A stretch of DNA of 64,000 nt from Paenibacillus sp. YPG26 (GTDB lineage Bacteria > Bacillota > Bacilli > Paenibacillales > Paenibacillaceae), in the NCBI RefSeq assembly GCF_023704175.1, contig NZ_CP084530.1, forward strand, positions 918,501-982,500, given 5' to 3'. Shown one piece after another: positions 42,109-53,107 of the stretch. The translations under genes and the position numbers were made by a program. The notes beneath the pieces are model-generated. The model saw nothing but the letters and a program-made list of their open reading frames with translations, had not been told where the DNA came from and did not search any database. Within the stretch, counting starts at the first letter, position 1. Each line of letters begins with the position of its first letter.

Positions 42109-44350
42109 ACACTTGGTTGGATTAGTAGTTGTCGCGGCTTTGATCGTCATTCTCTTCACAGAGTACGTTATTCCAAGAATGGAGCTTACTGCGGCAGAGA
42201 AAGGGTTGGAGCAGGGACAAGTTACAGAAAAGGAGAAGCTGCTTCAGCTGATTCACAACGCTAAGGGCAGCAAGAAGTGGGAACTGATCAGCGAGCATGT
42301 AATCCATGGCACTCCAGGTCTGGATGAGCAGGATTACGATGTTGTAGTGGGACCGGGGACTACGCAGAGATCCGGGAGTGATCATGAGCAGCGGGCTAAT
42401 TTGAATAATGAGGAGAAAATTCCGCTCTTGCTGGATTATATCCGGAATGGACCGGCGGATCGCAATGAATATGGGGCGGCTGCTTCAGCACTTGCGAGAA
42501 CCTACTATATGAAGGGGAGGTCCGATGAAGCTGTAGCTATACTGAAGCAGGCGGAGGAACGAATACCGGAGTTATATGGCTTCACCCGCCTGAATCTGGC
42601 TGTGCAGCGTGCCGAGCTCCTGGACCATATAGGCGAGAGAATACAGGGTCAAGAAATTATTACCGGATTGCTGAAGGATCAGAATAACATAGGGAGTCTG
42701 GACCTAAAGGCACGTCTTACAACCTTGAGAGCCAGGTTCCTGGTCCGTGAAGATCAGGTTCAGCAGGCTGCCCATCTGGTAGATCACACGATTAGCCTAC
42801 TCAATAGTAAGAGCAGATCAACCCCGGATGGAGCGGGTATAGATTCAAATGTCTGGGACCCCATCGGCCGGCTTACCGAACTTAGCCAGAAGCTGAAGGC
42901 GGCAAGCCGGCAGACGAACCCGGCTTCAACAGTTAAGGGGAGAGTAACGCGGAGTGACGGCACTCCCCTTGCCGGGGTGGGTGTGTTCCTTCGGGAGAAG
43001 AAGGATGTTACACATAGCCTTCTTGATGCAGAACCTTATCAGACCCTGACCAACCCCAATGGGGAGTATGAATTCCCGGCGGTCCTGGCTGGAAGTTATC
43101 AGTTGTATGCGGGATTCAGCTTTGATCAGATTGATGGCTGGACCTGGCCGGTGATGATGGAAGAAAGAATCAATTTGAGCGAAGGTAGGCGCCTGGTGAA
43201 CGACATTACGTTAAGACCGTTGCTGGACTTGATCTCTCCTGTAAATAAGCAGGTCATCCGGGGCAAGGCGATTGATTTCGAGTGGGAACCTGTCCAGGGT
43301 GCCGCCTCATATAGCTTGTATATGGGGGTAGGGGATGAGGGAGGAGTGCCAGGTATACCTATTCGTTTAGGCATTCAGGGCACTCATACTCAGATCCCGG
43401 TGACAGAGCTGTATAACATGCAGACGGGGATTTATTATTACAGCAATTCAGAGAATGTGATGATTCCTGATCCCCTCACTATTCTGGGGTTCTCGAACTC
43501 GGACGCGACCTATTCCTGGAGTATTGAAGCGTATGATGCCGGGGGGAAGCTGTTGACCCGGAGCAACGGTTACCGGTTGAACAGCAGTACGCTTGGAGCA
43601 CTGCCGCTGCTTCAGATCAAGAGCCGCCCGCTTACAGATGCGGATCGTCTGCTGCTTGCCGGCAAGCTGGATGAAGCTCTTGCTGCTTATAAGCAGTCCA
43701 TCCGGCTTAATCCGTCCGATGTTCACAGTCTGATGATGGTGGTTAGAGTCCTGGACGCCCTGGACAACGGCCGAGCAGACAGGCAGAAGCTTGCTGAAGC
43801 AAAGTTCCCTTATCTTAAGCAGCTTGCAGAGCTTTATCCATCGGCAGATAACTGGTTCCGCGTAGTTGATTACTATTACAGGCATAAGGACTGGGAATCG
43901 TTCCACACTGCTTATAAGGAAATGAAGAAGTACAAGGATGCAGGCAGCGATGATTCGTATGACCGCTCTCTCTACGCCACCGTGCTGCTTAAGCAAGGGA
44001 AGCTGGAAGAAGCAGCCAAGACGTTCGAGCTTGTTATGCAGGATGATCCAAGCCACCGCTTTCTCGGGAATTATCTGGCGGCTGCGCTGCTTCGCGGAGA
44101 CTCTTTTGAAGCGGTTCAAGCGCTGGCTAGGAAATATCCAGAGGACTTTTTTGCCGGCGGGGAGAAGAATTGGGAGGAACTGGTCATTAAGCTGAGGAAA
44201 GAAGCTCAGGGCTCGGCTGACTATCGGCAGGAGCTGGATGAGAAGATCAGATGGGTACTTAGCGGGGATAAGAAGCTGGATCTCTGGCTTAAGAATACCC
44301 GCGAGCCCAGCATGAAGCGGTTTGTACAGAACTTGGCGAAGGTGGGTTAA
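42086..44350 (+). CDS. Large membrane-anchored envelope protein with TPR and carboxypeptidase-regulatory domains
   Basis: About 754 residues starting at TTG 42086 (GGTGG 7 nt upstream, 23-bp overlap with the preceding gene). Order: basic N-terminus, one transmembrane helix, a helical TPR-like region (about residues 110-280), a carboxypeptidase-regulatory-like beta domain (VKGRVTRSDGTPLAGVGVFL to NGEYEFPAVLAGSYQLYAG, about 290-365), a fibronectin-like segment (VIRGKAIDFEWEPVQGAASY), and C-terminal TPR repeats (GKLDEALAAYKQSIRLNPSD). It is probably extracytoplasmic and may act as the sensor or effector of the ECF system. No enzyme domain is seen. Confidence 0.8.
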   Translation: MKIRLKIKHLVGLVVVAALIVILFTEYVIPRMELTAAEKGLEQGQVTEKEKLLQLIHNAKGSKKWELISEHVIHGTPGLDEQDYDVVVGPGTTQRSGSDHEQRANLNNEEKIPLLLDYIRNGPADRNEYGAAASALARTYYMKGRSDEAVAILKQAEERIPELYGFTRLNLAVQRAELLDHIGERIQGQEIITGLLKDQNNIGSLDLKARLTTLRARFLVREDQVQQAAHLVDHTISLLNSKSRSTPDGAGIDSNVWDPIGRLTELSQKLKAASRQTNPASTVKGRVTRSDGTPLAGVGVFLREKKDVTHSLLDAEPYQTLTNPNGEYEFPAVLAGSYQLYAGFSFDQIDGWTWPVMMEERINLSEGRRLVNDITLRPLLDLISPVNKQVIRGKAIDFEWEPVQGAASYSLYMGVGDEGGVPGIPIRLGIQGTHTQIPVTELYNMQTGIYYYSNSENVMIPDPLTILGFSNSDATYSWSIEAYDAGGKLLTRSNGYRLNSSTLGALPLLQIKSRPLTDADRLLLAGKLDEALAAYKQSIRLNPSDVHSLMMVVRVLDALDNGRADRQKLAEAKFPYLKQLAELYPSADNWFRVVDYYYRHKDWESFHTAYKEMKKYKDAGSDDSYDRSLYATVLLKQGKLEEAAKTFELVMQDDPSHRFLGNYLAAALLRGDSFEAVQALARKYPEDFFAGGEKNWEELVIKLRKEAQGSADYRQELDEKIRWVLSGDKKLDLWLKNTREPSMKRFVQNLAKVG

Positions 44351-44442
44351 GGGAAGAGGATTAACTTGGAAGCGACCTATGCACCTAATTCTAATGTCTG
44401 GTGACGGTTCAGTACCGGTGCAAATGTATGTTATTATGGAGG

Positions 44443-44472
44443 TCTGCCGCAGCCAGCGGCAGATTTTTTTTG
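44443..44472 (+). terminator. Terminator of the ECF operon
   Basis: Perfect 8-bp stem TCTGCCGC / GCGGCAGA (44443-44450, 44456-44463) with a 5-nt loop and eight T residues, 93 bp after the stop. Confidence 0.92.
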
Positions 44473-44638
44473 GGTTTTAGGTTAATAATAGAGAGATGGA
44501 CAGGTTGAACATTATCACACAATTCATTTTATATCTGCTCATCTCCATGCTAAGATAGCTGTGAAAAAGCTGGCCTTGCCGGCAACGAGTTCACGAAGTA
44601 CTAATGAAGATAACTTTCTACAAAGGAGATTTATACGT

Positions 44639-45304
44639 ATGAATGTAGCAGCATTGATCGACCACACCCTTTTGCGTGCCGATGCCACCAAGGATGAAAT
44701 CAAGAAATTGACTGAGGAAGCGAAGAAGTATACGTTCGCCTCCGTGTGTGTGAATCCAGCCTGGGTAGCGTACTGTGCGGAGCAGCTTGCAGGCACCCCG
44801 GTTAAGGTATGTACAGTAATCGGATTCCCGCTGGGAGCCAATACTTCAGCGGTCAAAGCCTTCGAAGCTGCCAATGCCATCGAGAATGGCGCAGGTGAAG
44901 TAGATATGGTTATCAATATCGGGGCTCTTAAGGATGGGGATTACGAGCTTGTGAAGCAGGATATCAAAGCGGTTGTAGAGGCCGCAGCAGGCAAGGCGCT
45001 GGTGAAGGTCATTATTGAGACCAGTCTGCTGACAGATGAGGAGAAAGTACGCGCCTCAGAGCTTGCTGCCGAGGCAGGGGCCGACTTTGTCAAAACCTCT
45101 ACAGGCTTCTCTACGGGTGGAGCGACAACAGAGGATGTGGCGTTAATGCGCCGTACGGTAGGTGATAAGCTGGGAGTCAAGGCATCCGGAAGGGTGCGCA
45201 GTCTTGAAGATATGACCAAGATGGTCGAAGCGGGAGCCACCCGGATCGGGGCAAGCTCAGGTGTTAAAATTATGGAAGGCGGACAATCCACGTCCTCCTA
45301 TTAA
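44639..45304 (+). CDS. deoC: Deoxyribose-phosphate aldolase
   Basis: Cleaves 2-deoxyribose 5-phosphate to glyceraldehyde 3-phosphate and acetaldehyde. The Schiff-base lysine is in [12 protein letters not shown], the second Lys in [11 protein letters not shown], and [14 protein letters not shown] is the phosphate site; 221 residues is normal. ATG 44639 has AAAGGAG upstream; the frame is open further 5' without a site. A TTGAAC element at 44505 may be the -35 of its promoter. First gene of the nucleoside-salvage cluster. Confidence 0.96.
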   Translation: MNVAALIDHTLLRADATKDEIKKLTEEAKKYTFASVCVNPAWVAYCAEQLAGTPVKVCTVIGFPLGANTSAVKAFEAANAIENGAGEVDMVINIGALKDGDYELVKQDIKAVVEAAAGKALVKVIIETSLLTDEEKVRASELAAEAGADFVKTSTGFSTGGATTEDVALMRRTVGDKLGVKASGRVRSLEDMTKMVEAGATRIGASSGVKIMEGGQSTSSY

Positions 45305-45319
45305 TCCGCGGACGGATGA

Positions 45320-45762
<443 letters not shown>

Positions 45763-45770
45763 GCTTAAAG

Positions 45771-45784
45771 TGAAAACGCTTAAG
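45771..45784 (+). promoter_or_regulatory. Weak CcpA cre-like site before nupC
   Basis: TGAAAACGCTTAAG matches 12 of 14 positions of TGWAANCGNTNWCA, 42 bp before the nupC start. Carbon catabolite control of nucleoside uptake would be sensible but the final CA is missing. Confidence 0.3.
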
Positions 45785-45825
45785 ATAAGACTGTTGATTA
45801 CTATACTGAAAACGGGGCAGACATC

Positions 45826-47004
45826 ATGAAATATGTAATTGCTGTACTTGGCTTACTCGTCGTTTTTGCATTAACCTACTTGGGAAGTAATGACCGGAAG
45901 AGCATACGGTACAGGCCGATTATTCTCATGATCGCGCTGCAGGCTGTACTTGCTTTCCTGCTGCTGAATACAGGGATTGGCGAGTTCATGATTCAAGGCT
46001 TCGCTTCTGTATTTGAACAACTGCTTGGCTATGCTTCAGAAGGTGTGAACTTCGTATTCGGGGGATTAGCGAACGAGGGACAGATGCCGTTCTTCCTGTC
46101 GGTTCTGCTGCCCATTATTTTTATCTCGGCACTGATCGGGATCTTGCAGTATATCAAGGTTCTGCCTCTTGTTATCAGATACATTGGCCTGGTCTTGAGC
46201 AAAGTAAATGGAATGGGTAAACTGGAATCCTACAATGCTGTGGCGTCCGCGATTCTGGGACAATCAGAGGTGTTCATTTCTGTGAAAAAGCAGATTGGCA
46301 AGCTTCCGAAGCACCGTCTGTACACACTATGCGCCTCTGCCATGTCTACAGTATCCATGTCTATCGTTGGGGCGTATATGACCATGATTAACCCGAAGTA
46401 TGTGGTTACCGCGCTTGTGCTGAATCTGTTCGGCGGGTTCATTATCGCTTCGATGCTTAACCCTTATACAGTTACCAGAGAAGAGGATATACTTGAGGTA
46501 CAGGAAGAGGAGAAGCAATCGTTCTTCGAAATGCTGGGCGAGTATATTATGGATGGCTTCAAAGTAGCCATTACTGTTGCAGCGATGCTGATTGGATTCG
46601 TAGCCCTCATTGCGCTCGTCAACGGCATCTTCAGCGGGCTCTTCGGAATCTCGTTCCAGCAGCTGCTGGGTTATGGGTTCGCGCCGTTTGCTTTTGTGAT
46701 GGGAGTACCCTGGAAGGAAGCGGTTGAGGCGGGAAGTATCATGGCAACCAAGATGGTCTCGAATGAATTCGTGGCCATGCTGGACCTGGGCAAGCATACG
46801 GCATTGTCCGCGCGTACCGTGGGCATCGTGTCCGTATTCCTGGTATCATTCGCGAACTTCTCTTCTATAGGTATTATTGCCGGAGCGGTAAAAGGGCTGC
46901 ATGAGAAGCAGGGCAATGTGGTGGCCCGGTTCGGCCTGAAATTGTTATATGGAGCAACTTTGGTAAGTGTACTGTCAGCAACGGTAGCAGGATTGTTCAT
47001 TTAA
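45826..47004 (+). CDS. nupC: Concentrative nucleoside transporter NupC
   Basis: 392-residue CNT-family cation-coupled nucleoside importer. Family sequence is clear in the core: [20 protein letters not shown], the [12 protein letters not shown] segment, [17 protein letters not shown] and [18 protein letters not shown]. About nine to ten hydrophobic helices are visible. The start codon is preceded by an odd GGGGCAGACATC with weak spacing. Placed between cdd and deoB. Confidence 0.94.
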   Translation: MKYVIAVLGLLVVFALTYLGSNDRKSIRYRPIILMIALQAVLAFLLLNTGIGEFMIQGFASVFEQLLGYASEGVNFVFGGLANEGQMPFFLSVLLPIIFISALIGILQYIKVLPLVIRYIGLVLSKVNGMGKLESYNAVASAILGQSEVFISVKKQIGKLPKHRLYTLCASAMSTVSMSIVGAYMTMINPKYVVTALVLNLFGGFIIASMLNPYTVTREEDILEVQEEEKQSFFEMLGEYIMDGFKVAITVAAMLIGFVALIALVNGIFSGLFGISFQQLLGYGFAPFAFVMGVPWKEAVEAGSIMATKMVSNEFVAMLDLGKHTALSARTVGIVSVFLVSFANFSSIGIIAGAVKGLHEKQGNVVARFGLKLLYGATLVSVLSATVAGLFI

Positions 47005-47030
47005 GACACAAGGTGAGAGGAGCCGTTAGC

Positions 47031-48209
47031 ATGGCTGAATTTAAGAGAATTCACGTAGTTGTGATGGATTCTGTAGGCATTGGAGAAGCGCCTGATGCGG
47101 CGCAGTTCGATGACTATGATGTGGATACCTTCGGACATATCGCTGAGGCGGTTGGTGGTCTGGACATGCCGAACATGGCGAAGCTCGGGTTATCCAATAT
47201 CAAGGAAGTGAAGGGTGTGCCGAAGGCGGACAAGCCGATGGCTTATTATACGAAGATGCAGGAGGCATCCAGCGGCAAGGATACGATGACAGGTCACTGG
47301 GAGATCATGGGGTTGTATATCGATACACCGTTCCGTGTATTCGAGCATGGATTCCCGGATGAATTGATTCAGCGGATTGAAGAGAAGACAGGACGGAAGG
47401 TGATCGGGAACAAGCCGGCCAGTGGAACGGAGATTATTGACGAGCTTGGAGAAGAGCATGTGAATACAGGGGCTCTGATCGTCTATACTTCGGCGGATTC
47501 GGTGCTCCAGATTGCGGCTCATGAAGAGGTTGTCCCTCTGAAGGAGCTGTATGAGATCTGCGAGTTCTGCCGTGAGATCACATTGGACGATCCGTATATG
47601 CTGGGGCGGATCATTGCCCGGCCGTTCGTAGGTGAACCCGGGAATTTCACCCGGACCGCGAACCGTCATGACTACGCGCTTAAGCCTTTCGGCCGCACGA
47701 CCATGAACGAGCTTAAAGATGCGGGTCTGGACGTGATCGCTCTTGGTAAAATTTCTGATATTTACGACGGAGAAGGGGTAACGAAGTCCGTTCGGACCGT
47801 CTCCAATATGGACGGCATGGATAAACTGGTGGAAGTGCTGGGCCAGCCTTTCACAGGACTTAGCTTCCTCAATCTGGTTGACTTCGATGCGCTGTTCGGA
47901 CACCGCCGTGATCCGGAAGGTTATGCTAAGGCGCTTGAAGAGTACGATGCCAGATTGCCGGAAGTATTCGCGAAGCTGACCGGAGAGGATCTGCTGATTA
48001 TTACCGCGGACCATGGGAATGATCCGACGTACCGTGGAACCGATCATACTCGTGAATATGTGCCGCTGCTCGTCTACTCACCGAGATTTCAGGGAGGGCA
48101 AGAGCTTCCGCTGCGCAGCACCTTCGCTGATATCGGCGCGACAGTAGCAGAGAACTTCGGCGTTAAGCTTCCTGAGCATGGAACCAGCTTCCTGGCTGAT
48201 CTGAAATAA
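47031..48209 (+). CDS. deoB: Phosphopentomutase
   Basis: Interconverts (deoxy)ribose 1- and 5-phosphate, linking the phosphorylases downstream with deoC upstream. Metal and active-site blocks seen: [15 protein letters not shown], the phospho-threonine segment [12 protein letters not shown], and [20 protein letters not shown]. 392 residues from ATG 47031, which has GAGAGGAG 8 nt upstream; the frame opens 18 nt earlier. 26 bp after nupC. Confidence 0.96.
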   Translation: MAEFKRIHVVVMDSVGIGEAPDAAQFDDYDVDTFGHIAEAVGGLDMPNMAKLGLSNIKEVKGVPKADKPMAYYTKMQEASSGKDTMTGHWEIMGLYIDTPFRVFEHGFPDELIQRIEEKTGRKVIGNKPASGTEIIDELGEEHVNTGALIVYTSADSVLQIAAHEEVVPLKELYEICEFCREITLDDPYMLGRIIARPFVGEPGNFTRTANRHDYALKPFGRTTMNELKDAGLDVIALGKISDIYDGEGVTKSVRTVSNMDGMDKLVEVLGQPFTGLSFLNLVDFDALFGHRRDPEGYAKALEEYDARLPEVFAKLTGEDLLIITADHGNDPTYRGTDHTREYVPLLVYSPRFQGGQELPLRSTFADIGATVAENFGVKLPEHGTSFLADLK

Positions 48210-48273
48210 TTATAAGTAGAAATTTAGAATTATTATATAAGTAGAATTTAAGAATTACCTATAGGCAAGAGTG

Positions 48274-48364
48274 TGAAATGATTCTGGAGAAGCGGAGCGT
48301 TCGCCTTTGAGATTGGACTTCCACCTATAAAAAATTTAATGCAGCGATCGGAGGAACATTTCAT
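48274..48364. repeat. 91-bp element with imperfect terminal inverted repeats
   Basis: The ends TGAAATGATTC (48274-48284) and GAACATTTCA (48354-48363) are near-complementary. Between them are a GC-rich inner hairpin (GCGGAGCGTTCGC) and TTCCACC / GGAGGAA. It sits in the 223-bp deoB-deoD gap beside two 23-bp direct repeats of tataagtagaa at 48211 and 48236. It is unlike the surrounding AT-rich spacer and resembles a dispersed intergenic repeat. Confidence 0.45.
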
Positions 48365-48432
48365 ACGGCTGCCTCACATGTGTAAAGTCAATGTTTCAAC
48401 TTATTTAGACTATTTATTAGGGGGATTTATAC

Positions 48433-49140
48433 ATGAGTGTTCATATTAATGCGCAAAAAGGCGATATCGCCGAGACGATTCTGCTGCCGGGCGATCCGCT
48501 TCGGGCCAAGTATATCGCAGATACTTACCTTGAGGATGTTACCTGCTACAATCAGGTCCGGGGTATGCTCGGGTTCACCGGAACCTATAAGGACAAACGC
48601 ATCTCCGTTCAGGGTACCGGTATGGGCGTGCCATCCATTAGCATTTATGTGAATGAATTAATAAGCGAATACGGGGTTAAGAATCTGATCCGTGTGGGAA
48701 CCTGCGGTGCCATGCAGCAGCATATCCGTGTGCGTGATGTTATCCTTGCCCAGGCTTCTTCCACGGATTCCAGTATGAACCGCCATGTGTTCGGCGGATT
48801 TGACTTCGCGCCGGTTGCCAGCTTCCCGCTGCTTAAGGCAGCTTATGACCGTGCGGTAGACAAGGGACTTCAGCTTCATGTCGGCAACATTTTCAGCTCC
48901 GATATGTTCTACAGGGACGACAAGTCCATTACCCAGAAGCTGATGGACTATGGAGTCCTGGCCGTGGAGATGGAGACTACCGCACTCTATACGCTCGCAG
49001 CTAAATTCGGGGTGAATGCCTTGACGATTCTTACGGTAAGCGATCACCTCCTGACTGGGGAGGAGACCACTGCGGAAGAACGCCAGTCCACATTCAATGA
49101 GATGCTTGAGGTGGCCTTGGATACAGCAATCACTCTATAA
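48433..49140 (+). CDS. deoD: Purine nucleoside phosphorylase, DeoD type
   Basis: 235-residue hexameric phosphorylase cleaving purine (deoxy)nucleosides. The phosphate loop [20 protein letters not shown], the ribose-binding [15 protein letters not shown] and the catalytic Asp in [11 protein letters not shown] are all present. A GGGGG run lies 8 nt before the ATG. Confidence 0.97.
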   Translation: MSVHINAQKGDIAETILLPGDPLRAKYIADTYLEDVTCYNQVRGMLGFTGTYKDKRISVQGTGMGVPSISIYVNELISEYGVKNLIRVGTCGAMQQHIRVRDVILAQASSTDSSMNRHVFGGFDFAPVASFPLLKAAYDRAVDKGLQLHVGNIFSSDMFYRDDKSITQKLMDYGVLAVEMETTALYTLAAKFGVNALTILTVSDHLLTGEETTAEERQSTFNEMLEVALDTAITL

Positions 49141-49204
49141 GTGAATCAATAGTTCAACATACAGGCATGCAGCGTCTGCGAGATCAAGTGAGGAGAGTGC
49201 GCGT

Positions 49205-50506
49205 ATGAGAATGGTGGATTTAATCGAGAAGAAGCGTGACGGCAAGGAACTGACAACAGCTGAGATTAACTTCATTATTGAAGGTTACACCCGAGGTGAG
49301 ATTCCCGACTATCAAGTCAGTGCTATGGCTATGGCAATCTTCTTCAGGGATATGAATGACCGGGAACGTGCCGACCTGACCATGGCGATGGTGAATTCCG
49401 GTGAGACGATTGACTTGTCTGCCATCGAGGGTGTGAAGGTAGATAAGCACTCAACCGGCGGAGTCGGCGATACCACTACGCTTGTGCTCGCTCCTCTGGT
49501 CGCAGCTCTGGATATTCCAGTCGCCAAGATGTCCGGGCGCGGGCTTGGACATACCGGTGGTACAATTGACAAGCTTGAAGCCATTAAGGGATTTCATGTT
49601 GAGATCACGAAGGAAGAATTCACGAAGCTTGTGAATGATCACAAGATTGCCGTGATTGGGCAGACCGGTAACATAACCCCTGCAGACAAGAAGCTGTATG
49701 CGCTGAGGGATGTTACAGCCACGGTGAATTCAATTCCTTTGATCGCAAGCTCGATTATGAGCAAGAAGATCGCGGCTGGATCGGATGCCATTGTGCTTGA
49801 TGTGAAGACAGGAGCGGGCGCATTCATGAAGACAGCGGAGGATGCCAAAGCACTCGCCCGTGCTATGGTCAGCATTGGGAACAATGTCGGCCGAAGGACG
49901 ATGGCGGTCATCTCCGATATGAGTCAGCCTCTGGGCTTCGCTATCGGGAACTCCCTGGAAGTGAAGGAAGCGATTGATACGCTGAAAGGAACAGGTCCGA
50001 AGGATCTGGAAGAGCTCTGTCTGGCATTAGGACGTCAAATGGTATATCTGGCGGGCAAAGCCTCCTCCCTGGAAGAAGCGGAGGAGAAGCTGAAGGAAGT
50101 GATCGACAACGGGAGAGCTTTGGAGAAATTCAAAGAATTCATTACGAATCAAGGCGGAGATGCCTCGATTGTTGATCACCCGGAGAAGCTGCCACAGGCG
50201 GACTATCTGATTGAGGTTCCTGCGAAGTCAGATGGCGTGGTGGCTGAGATTGCAGCGGATGAAATCGGTACAGCGGCCATGCTGCTGGGTGCGGGAAGGG
50301 CCACCAAGGAGTCCGAGATTGATCTGGCGGTGGGCTTGAAGCTCAACAAGAAAATTGGAGACCAGGTCAAAGCGGGAGAGTCGCTGGTGACGATCCATGC
50401 GAACCGGGAGCAGGTGGATGAGATCATTACACTGATCTACGAGAGTATCCGGGTTGCGGATCACGCTGAGGCTCCCGTACTGGTACATGATATTGTAACT
50501 GAATAG
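49205..50506 (+). CDS. pdp: Pyrimidine-nucleoside phosphorylase
   Basis: 433-residue dimeric enzyme phosphorolysing uridine and (deoxy)thymidine. The signature [20 protein letters not shown], the phosphate-binding [13 protein letters not shown] and the C-terminal biotinyl-lipoyl-like domain ([16 protein letters not shown]) are intact. ATG 49205 follows GAGGAGAG; a second ATG lies 6 nt on. It closes the salvage cluster: with deoD, deoB and deoC it turns nucleosides into central metabolites. Confidence 0.96.
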   Translation: MRMVDLIEKKRDGKELTTAEINFIIEGYTRGEIPDYQVSAMAMAIFFRDMNDRERADLTMAMVNSGETIDLSAIEGVKVDKHSTGGVGDTTTLVLAPLVAALDIPVAKMSGRGLGHTGGTIDKLEAIKGFHVEITKEEFTKLVNDHKIAVIGQTGNITPADKKLYALRDVTATVNSIPLIASSIMSKKIAAGSDAIVLDVKTGAGAFMKTAEDAKALARAMVSIGNNVGRRTMAVISDMSQPLGFAIGNSLEVKEAIDTLKGTGPKDLEELCLALGRQMVYLAGKASSLEEAEEKLKEVIDNGRALEKFKEFITNQGGDASIVDHPEKLPQADYLIEVPAKSDGVVAEIAADEIGTAAMLLGAGRATKESEIDLAVGLKLNKKIGDQVKAGESLVTIHANREQVDEIITLIYESIRVADHAEAPVLVHDIVTE

Positions 50507-50517
50507 ATTAGATAAAG

Positions 50518-50552
50518 AGTCCCCCTAGCCTATTGAAGACTAGGGGGACTTG
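50518..50552. terminator. Hairpin between pdp and convergent chemoreceptor gene
   Basis: Perfect 11-bp stem AGTCCCCCTAG / CTAGGGGGACT (50518-50528, 50540-50550). The T-run is poor on the plus side (tgtcatgtct) and partial on the minus side (ctctttatc). Confidence 0.7.
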
Positions 50553-50568
50553 TCATGTCTAAACTATA

Positions 50569-52260
50569 TTAGTTCAGCTTGAATTTGGACAGAACGCCAT
50601 GCAGATCATCTGCAAGTCTGGAAAGCTCATGCGCGGAGGAAGTAATCTCCTCCATACTTGCCAGCTGTTCTTCGGTAGAGGCTGAGTTGTTCTGGCTGGC
50701 TGCCGCGACCTCTTTGCTTGACTTGGCGACCTCTTCCATGAAGCTGACTAACTGCTGACTTTCTGAGGACAGCTTCTGGATGGTCTCCGAATTCTGATCC
50801 ACTTGGGCAGACACCTCAGCCGCTTGAGCTTCGATCGTGTGGAACTTGCGGCCCATCTCAATCGTTTTGGTCAGCCCCACACTAACCTTTTTGGTCCCCG
50901 AATGCATGGCTGTTACGGCGGTGCCTGTCTCAGAGACTATACCTTGAATAAGTTCATTAATCCGTTCAGCGGATTCCTGAGACTGTCTTGCCAACTCACG
51001 AATCTCCCCGGCTACGATTGCGAAGCCCCGTCCTTGTTCGCCTGCTCGCGCTGCTTCAATTCCTGCATTAAGCGATAATATATTTGTCCGGTTCGCGAGT
51101 TCTGTGATCATGCTGGTGATACCATTGATCTGCTGGGAACGGTCCCCTAGCAATTGAATAACCGCAGCTGCTTCCTGGACCGTGGTCTGAATCTCCTGCA
51201 TCTCAATCAGGATGTCCTGAATGGCAGAGGCGCCTTGAACCGAGGCTTCGAGGGAGGAGGCGGACAGGACGGACACTTCCTCGTTACGATCTTTAACCAT
51301 TTGAATTCCGTTATAGATTCGCTGAATGCCCTGTACGGCCATGTTCACATGAGCCTGTTCCTGCTCGGCGCTGGTGACAATCTGCCCGGTGGATTCCATG
51401 ATATTCTCCGTAGCCTTGGTCGTATGCTCTGCACTTGCGGTTAATTGTTCCGATGAGGCAGCAGCCTGAATGGCGGTGTCTTTAGCTTGAATAAGAATCG
51501 AACGCAGATTGCGAATCATATGATTATAAGATACTGCCATCTCACCCAGCTCGTCTTTGGACCGCAGCCCGATCTCACGGCTTAGATCCCCCTCGCCATC
51601 GGCAATTTCTCTCATCTGCTGGTTGATGACCCTGATAGGCTTGGTGATGGAGCGGGCGACGAGCCAAGCGGTTAACCAGGCAATAATCACAGCAGCTGCG
51701 CATAGGATGAATAGAGATATTTCCTGCTGCTGATGTACCTTCCGTCTTAACAGGCTATCGGTTGTGGTCTTTTGATCAGTCTGCCCGATAAGCTGGTTAA
51801 GAGATGACTCTAACTGCTTGCGGGCCTGACGTTCTTCATTGAAATGTATGTTCACAGCCTCCGCAGCTCGTCCTGCACGCATGCTGGATCGAACACGCTG
51901 GCTTGCTTCAGCATATGTTTTATAGCCCTGTTCCAGCTCGGTAATAAATTTCAGGGAGGAAGGATCCAGCCCCGGCTTGGCTTTGAGTGAATTGAAGAGC
52001 TTCATAATCGTGGCTTCCTTCTCAGCCATTTGCGCAGTGAAATTCTTATCCCCGTTCAATAAATAGGCACGCTCGTCGTTGGATAACCCTGCCAGACTAT
52101 ATTGGAGTGCTTTCAATGAGTATCTGAAGTTGGCGTCACGGGAAGTCTCTTGCTCAGCCACCTGCGTCTGCTTCATTTGATAGAAGGAAATTGCGGAGAT
52201 AGAGATTAGAAGGGCAATCATTACGGTAAAAGATAACAACAGTTTGTATCGAATTTTCAT
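50569..52260 (-). CDS. Methyl-accepting chemotaxis protein
   Basis: 563-residue transmembrane receptor. Order: helix 1 (about residues 7-28), an extracellular all-helical four-helix-bundle/CHASE3-like sensor (about 30-185), helix 2 (about 187-207, [20 protein letters not shown]), HAMP ([20 protein letters not shown]), and a cytoplasmic signalling hairpin with the conserved tip [28 protein letters not shown] precedes the ATG. The ligand is unknown. A weak cre-like site (52400-52413) lies upstream. Confidence 0.94.
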   Translation of the reverse strand: MKIRYKLLLSFTVMIALLISISAISFYQMKQTQVAEQETSRDANFRYSLKALQYSLAGLSNDERAYLLNGDKNFTAQMAEKEATIMKLFNSLKAKPGLDPSSLKFITELEQGYKTYAEASQRVRSSMRAGRAAEAVNIHFNEERQARKQLESSLNQLIGQTDQKTTTDSLLRRKVHQQQEISLFILCAAAVIIAWLTAWLVARSITKPIRVINQQMREIADGEGDLSREIGLRSKDELGEMAVSYNHMIRNLRSILIQAKDTAIQAAASSEQLTASAEHTTKATENIMESTGQIVTSAEQEQAHVNMAVQGIQRIYNGIQMVKDRNEEVSVLSASSLEASVQGASAIQDILIEMQEIQTTVQEAAAVIQLLGDRSQQINGITSMITELANRTNILSLNAGIEAARAGEQGRGFAIVAGEIRELARQSQESAERINELIQGIVSETGTAVTAMHSGTKKVSVGLTKTIEMGRKFHTIEAQAAEVSAQVDQNSETIQKLSSESQQLVSFMEEVAKSSKEVAAASQNNSASTEEQLASMEEITSSAHELSRLADDLHGVLSKFKLN

Positions 52261-52592
52261 AACATTCCTCTATTCTGTTTTGAATTATAGTTAGGGAGAT
52301 ATTCGACATCATTCGCTAATATCCTCTTGTGCTGTGGTATTTCAGTGATAAATATCACAGACTATTCGCCTAATTCATGATAAGTCTATGGTCCTTTAAA
52401 TAAAGCGTTTTCAAACAAAACAGGGTCCTAAACTCGGGAATGTGAAAAATAGCCCTTTTTTCGCATAAGATCAACCCGGGGTCACGATTGGCTGTTTTTT
52501 TGACCCTAATCCCTAGCCCTTTACTCCCTATTATTGTAAAAGCTGTTTACCTTATTTCGAATTCGGGTATTGTAATAACAAATAAAAATTAA

Positions 52593-52651
52593 GTTATTTA
52601 CTGACCAGGCTGAGCGGGCTCGTCCTATGGTCTGTCCCGATATTAAATAAC
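52593..52651 (+). promoter_or_regulatory. Structured leader before a 53-residue gene
   Basis: GTTATTTA (52593-52600) pairs perfectly with TAAATAAC (52644-52651). Inside, GACCA / TGGTC (52603-52607, 52628-52632), GG / CC and GAG / CTC form a second irregular hairpin. It ends 6 nt before AAGGAGG. The rest of 52261-52592 holds no gene, only weak hairpins (GGGTCA/TGACCC at 52479 and 52501). Confidence 0.5.
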
Positions 52652-52670
52652 GAATTAAGGAGGAACTATT

Positions 52671-52832
52671 ATGAATATAAACGTACACCAAACTATGGCT
52701 TATAACTTCTACCAACCCTACAGAACCCAGAACACGAACATACAGAAGAAAGATGATAGTGATAACTCCAGAAGCTTCAAGGATATTTTGAGCGAGAAAA
52801 TGGGTTCATCAAATTCAGGACTTAGAAAATAG
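52671..52832 (+). CDS. 53-residue protein of unknown function
   Basis: Starts MNINVHQTMAYNFYQPYRTQ, is polar (Asn, Gln, Lys, Asp, Ser rich), and ends with a possible helix SFKDILSEKM and a flexible tail. AAGGAGGAACTATT is an excellent ribosome binding site. No family is recognised; the SFxxIL(S/D)EK motif is a short helix seen in several small partner proteins. It lies upstream of nothing on its strand, between a chemoreceptor and an MFS gene on the other strand. Confidence 0.65.
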   Translation: MNINVHQTMAYNFYQPYRTQNTNIQKKDDSDNSRSFKDILSEKMGSSNSGLRK

Positions 52833-53011
52833 TCTTCACCCTATACGTCACTTAGCAGCGAAGAAGATAAATACATAAGGTTCAAAGGAGGCTTGGCCCT
52901 AGCCATCTGGTGGTCCGTGCCTCTTGTTTTACTCCTCCCTGGCCTCTGTGGGCAGCCAAGATGATAATGTAATCTTGGAGCTTCGGCAGCCGATGAGGAC
53001 ATAGGATAATC

Positions 53012-53060
53012 ACAACAGCCCATTCCCTTAGTGCAGCTAGGGAATGGGCTGTTGTTCTGT
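53012..53060. terminator. Long perfect hairpin terminator, convergent
   Basis: 15-bp perfect stem (53014-53028 with 53039-53053) and T-rich end gttgttct. It can serve the 53-residue gene and the MFS gene opposite. The stretch 52833-53011 shows no gene; only a CCAAGAT/ATCTTGG inverted repeat near 52957-52979. Confidence 0.8.
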
Positions 53061-53107
53061 AATTTAGAGGCATGCAGGCAAGATAAGGTTCCAAGAGGGT
53101 TAGTCTG

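Noticed and set aside
52400-52413. CcpA cre site upstream of the chemoreceptor
   Set aside because: ATAAAGCGTTTTCA matches only 12 of 14 positions and lies about 140 bp from the start; too weak to list as a feature.
52635-52645. SigD promoter (CCGATAT) before the 53-residue gene
   Set aside because: The -10 resembles the consensus, but no TAAA occurs 15 nt upstream.
52593-52651. c-di-GMP or purine riboswitch
   Set aside because: The fold lacks the conserved core sequences of either class, so it is listed only as a structured leader.
52841-53094. Short minus-strand frames between the 53-residue gene and the MFS gene
   Set aside because: They run across the perfect terminator hairpin at 53014-53053 and have no ribosome binding site or homology.
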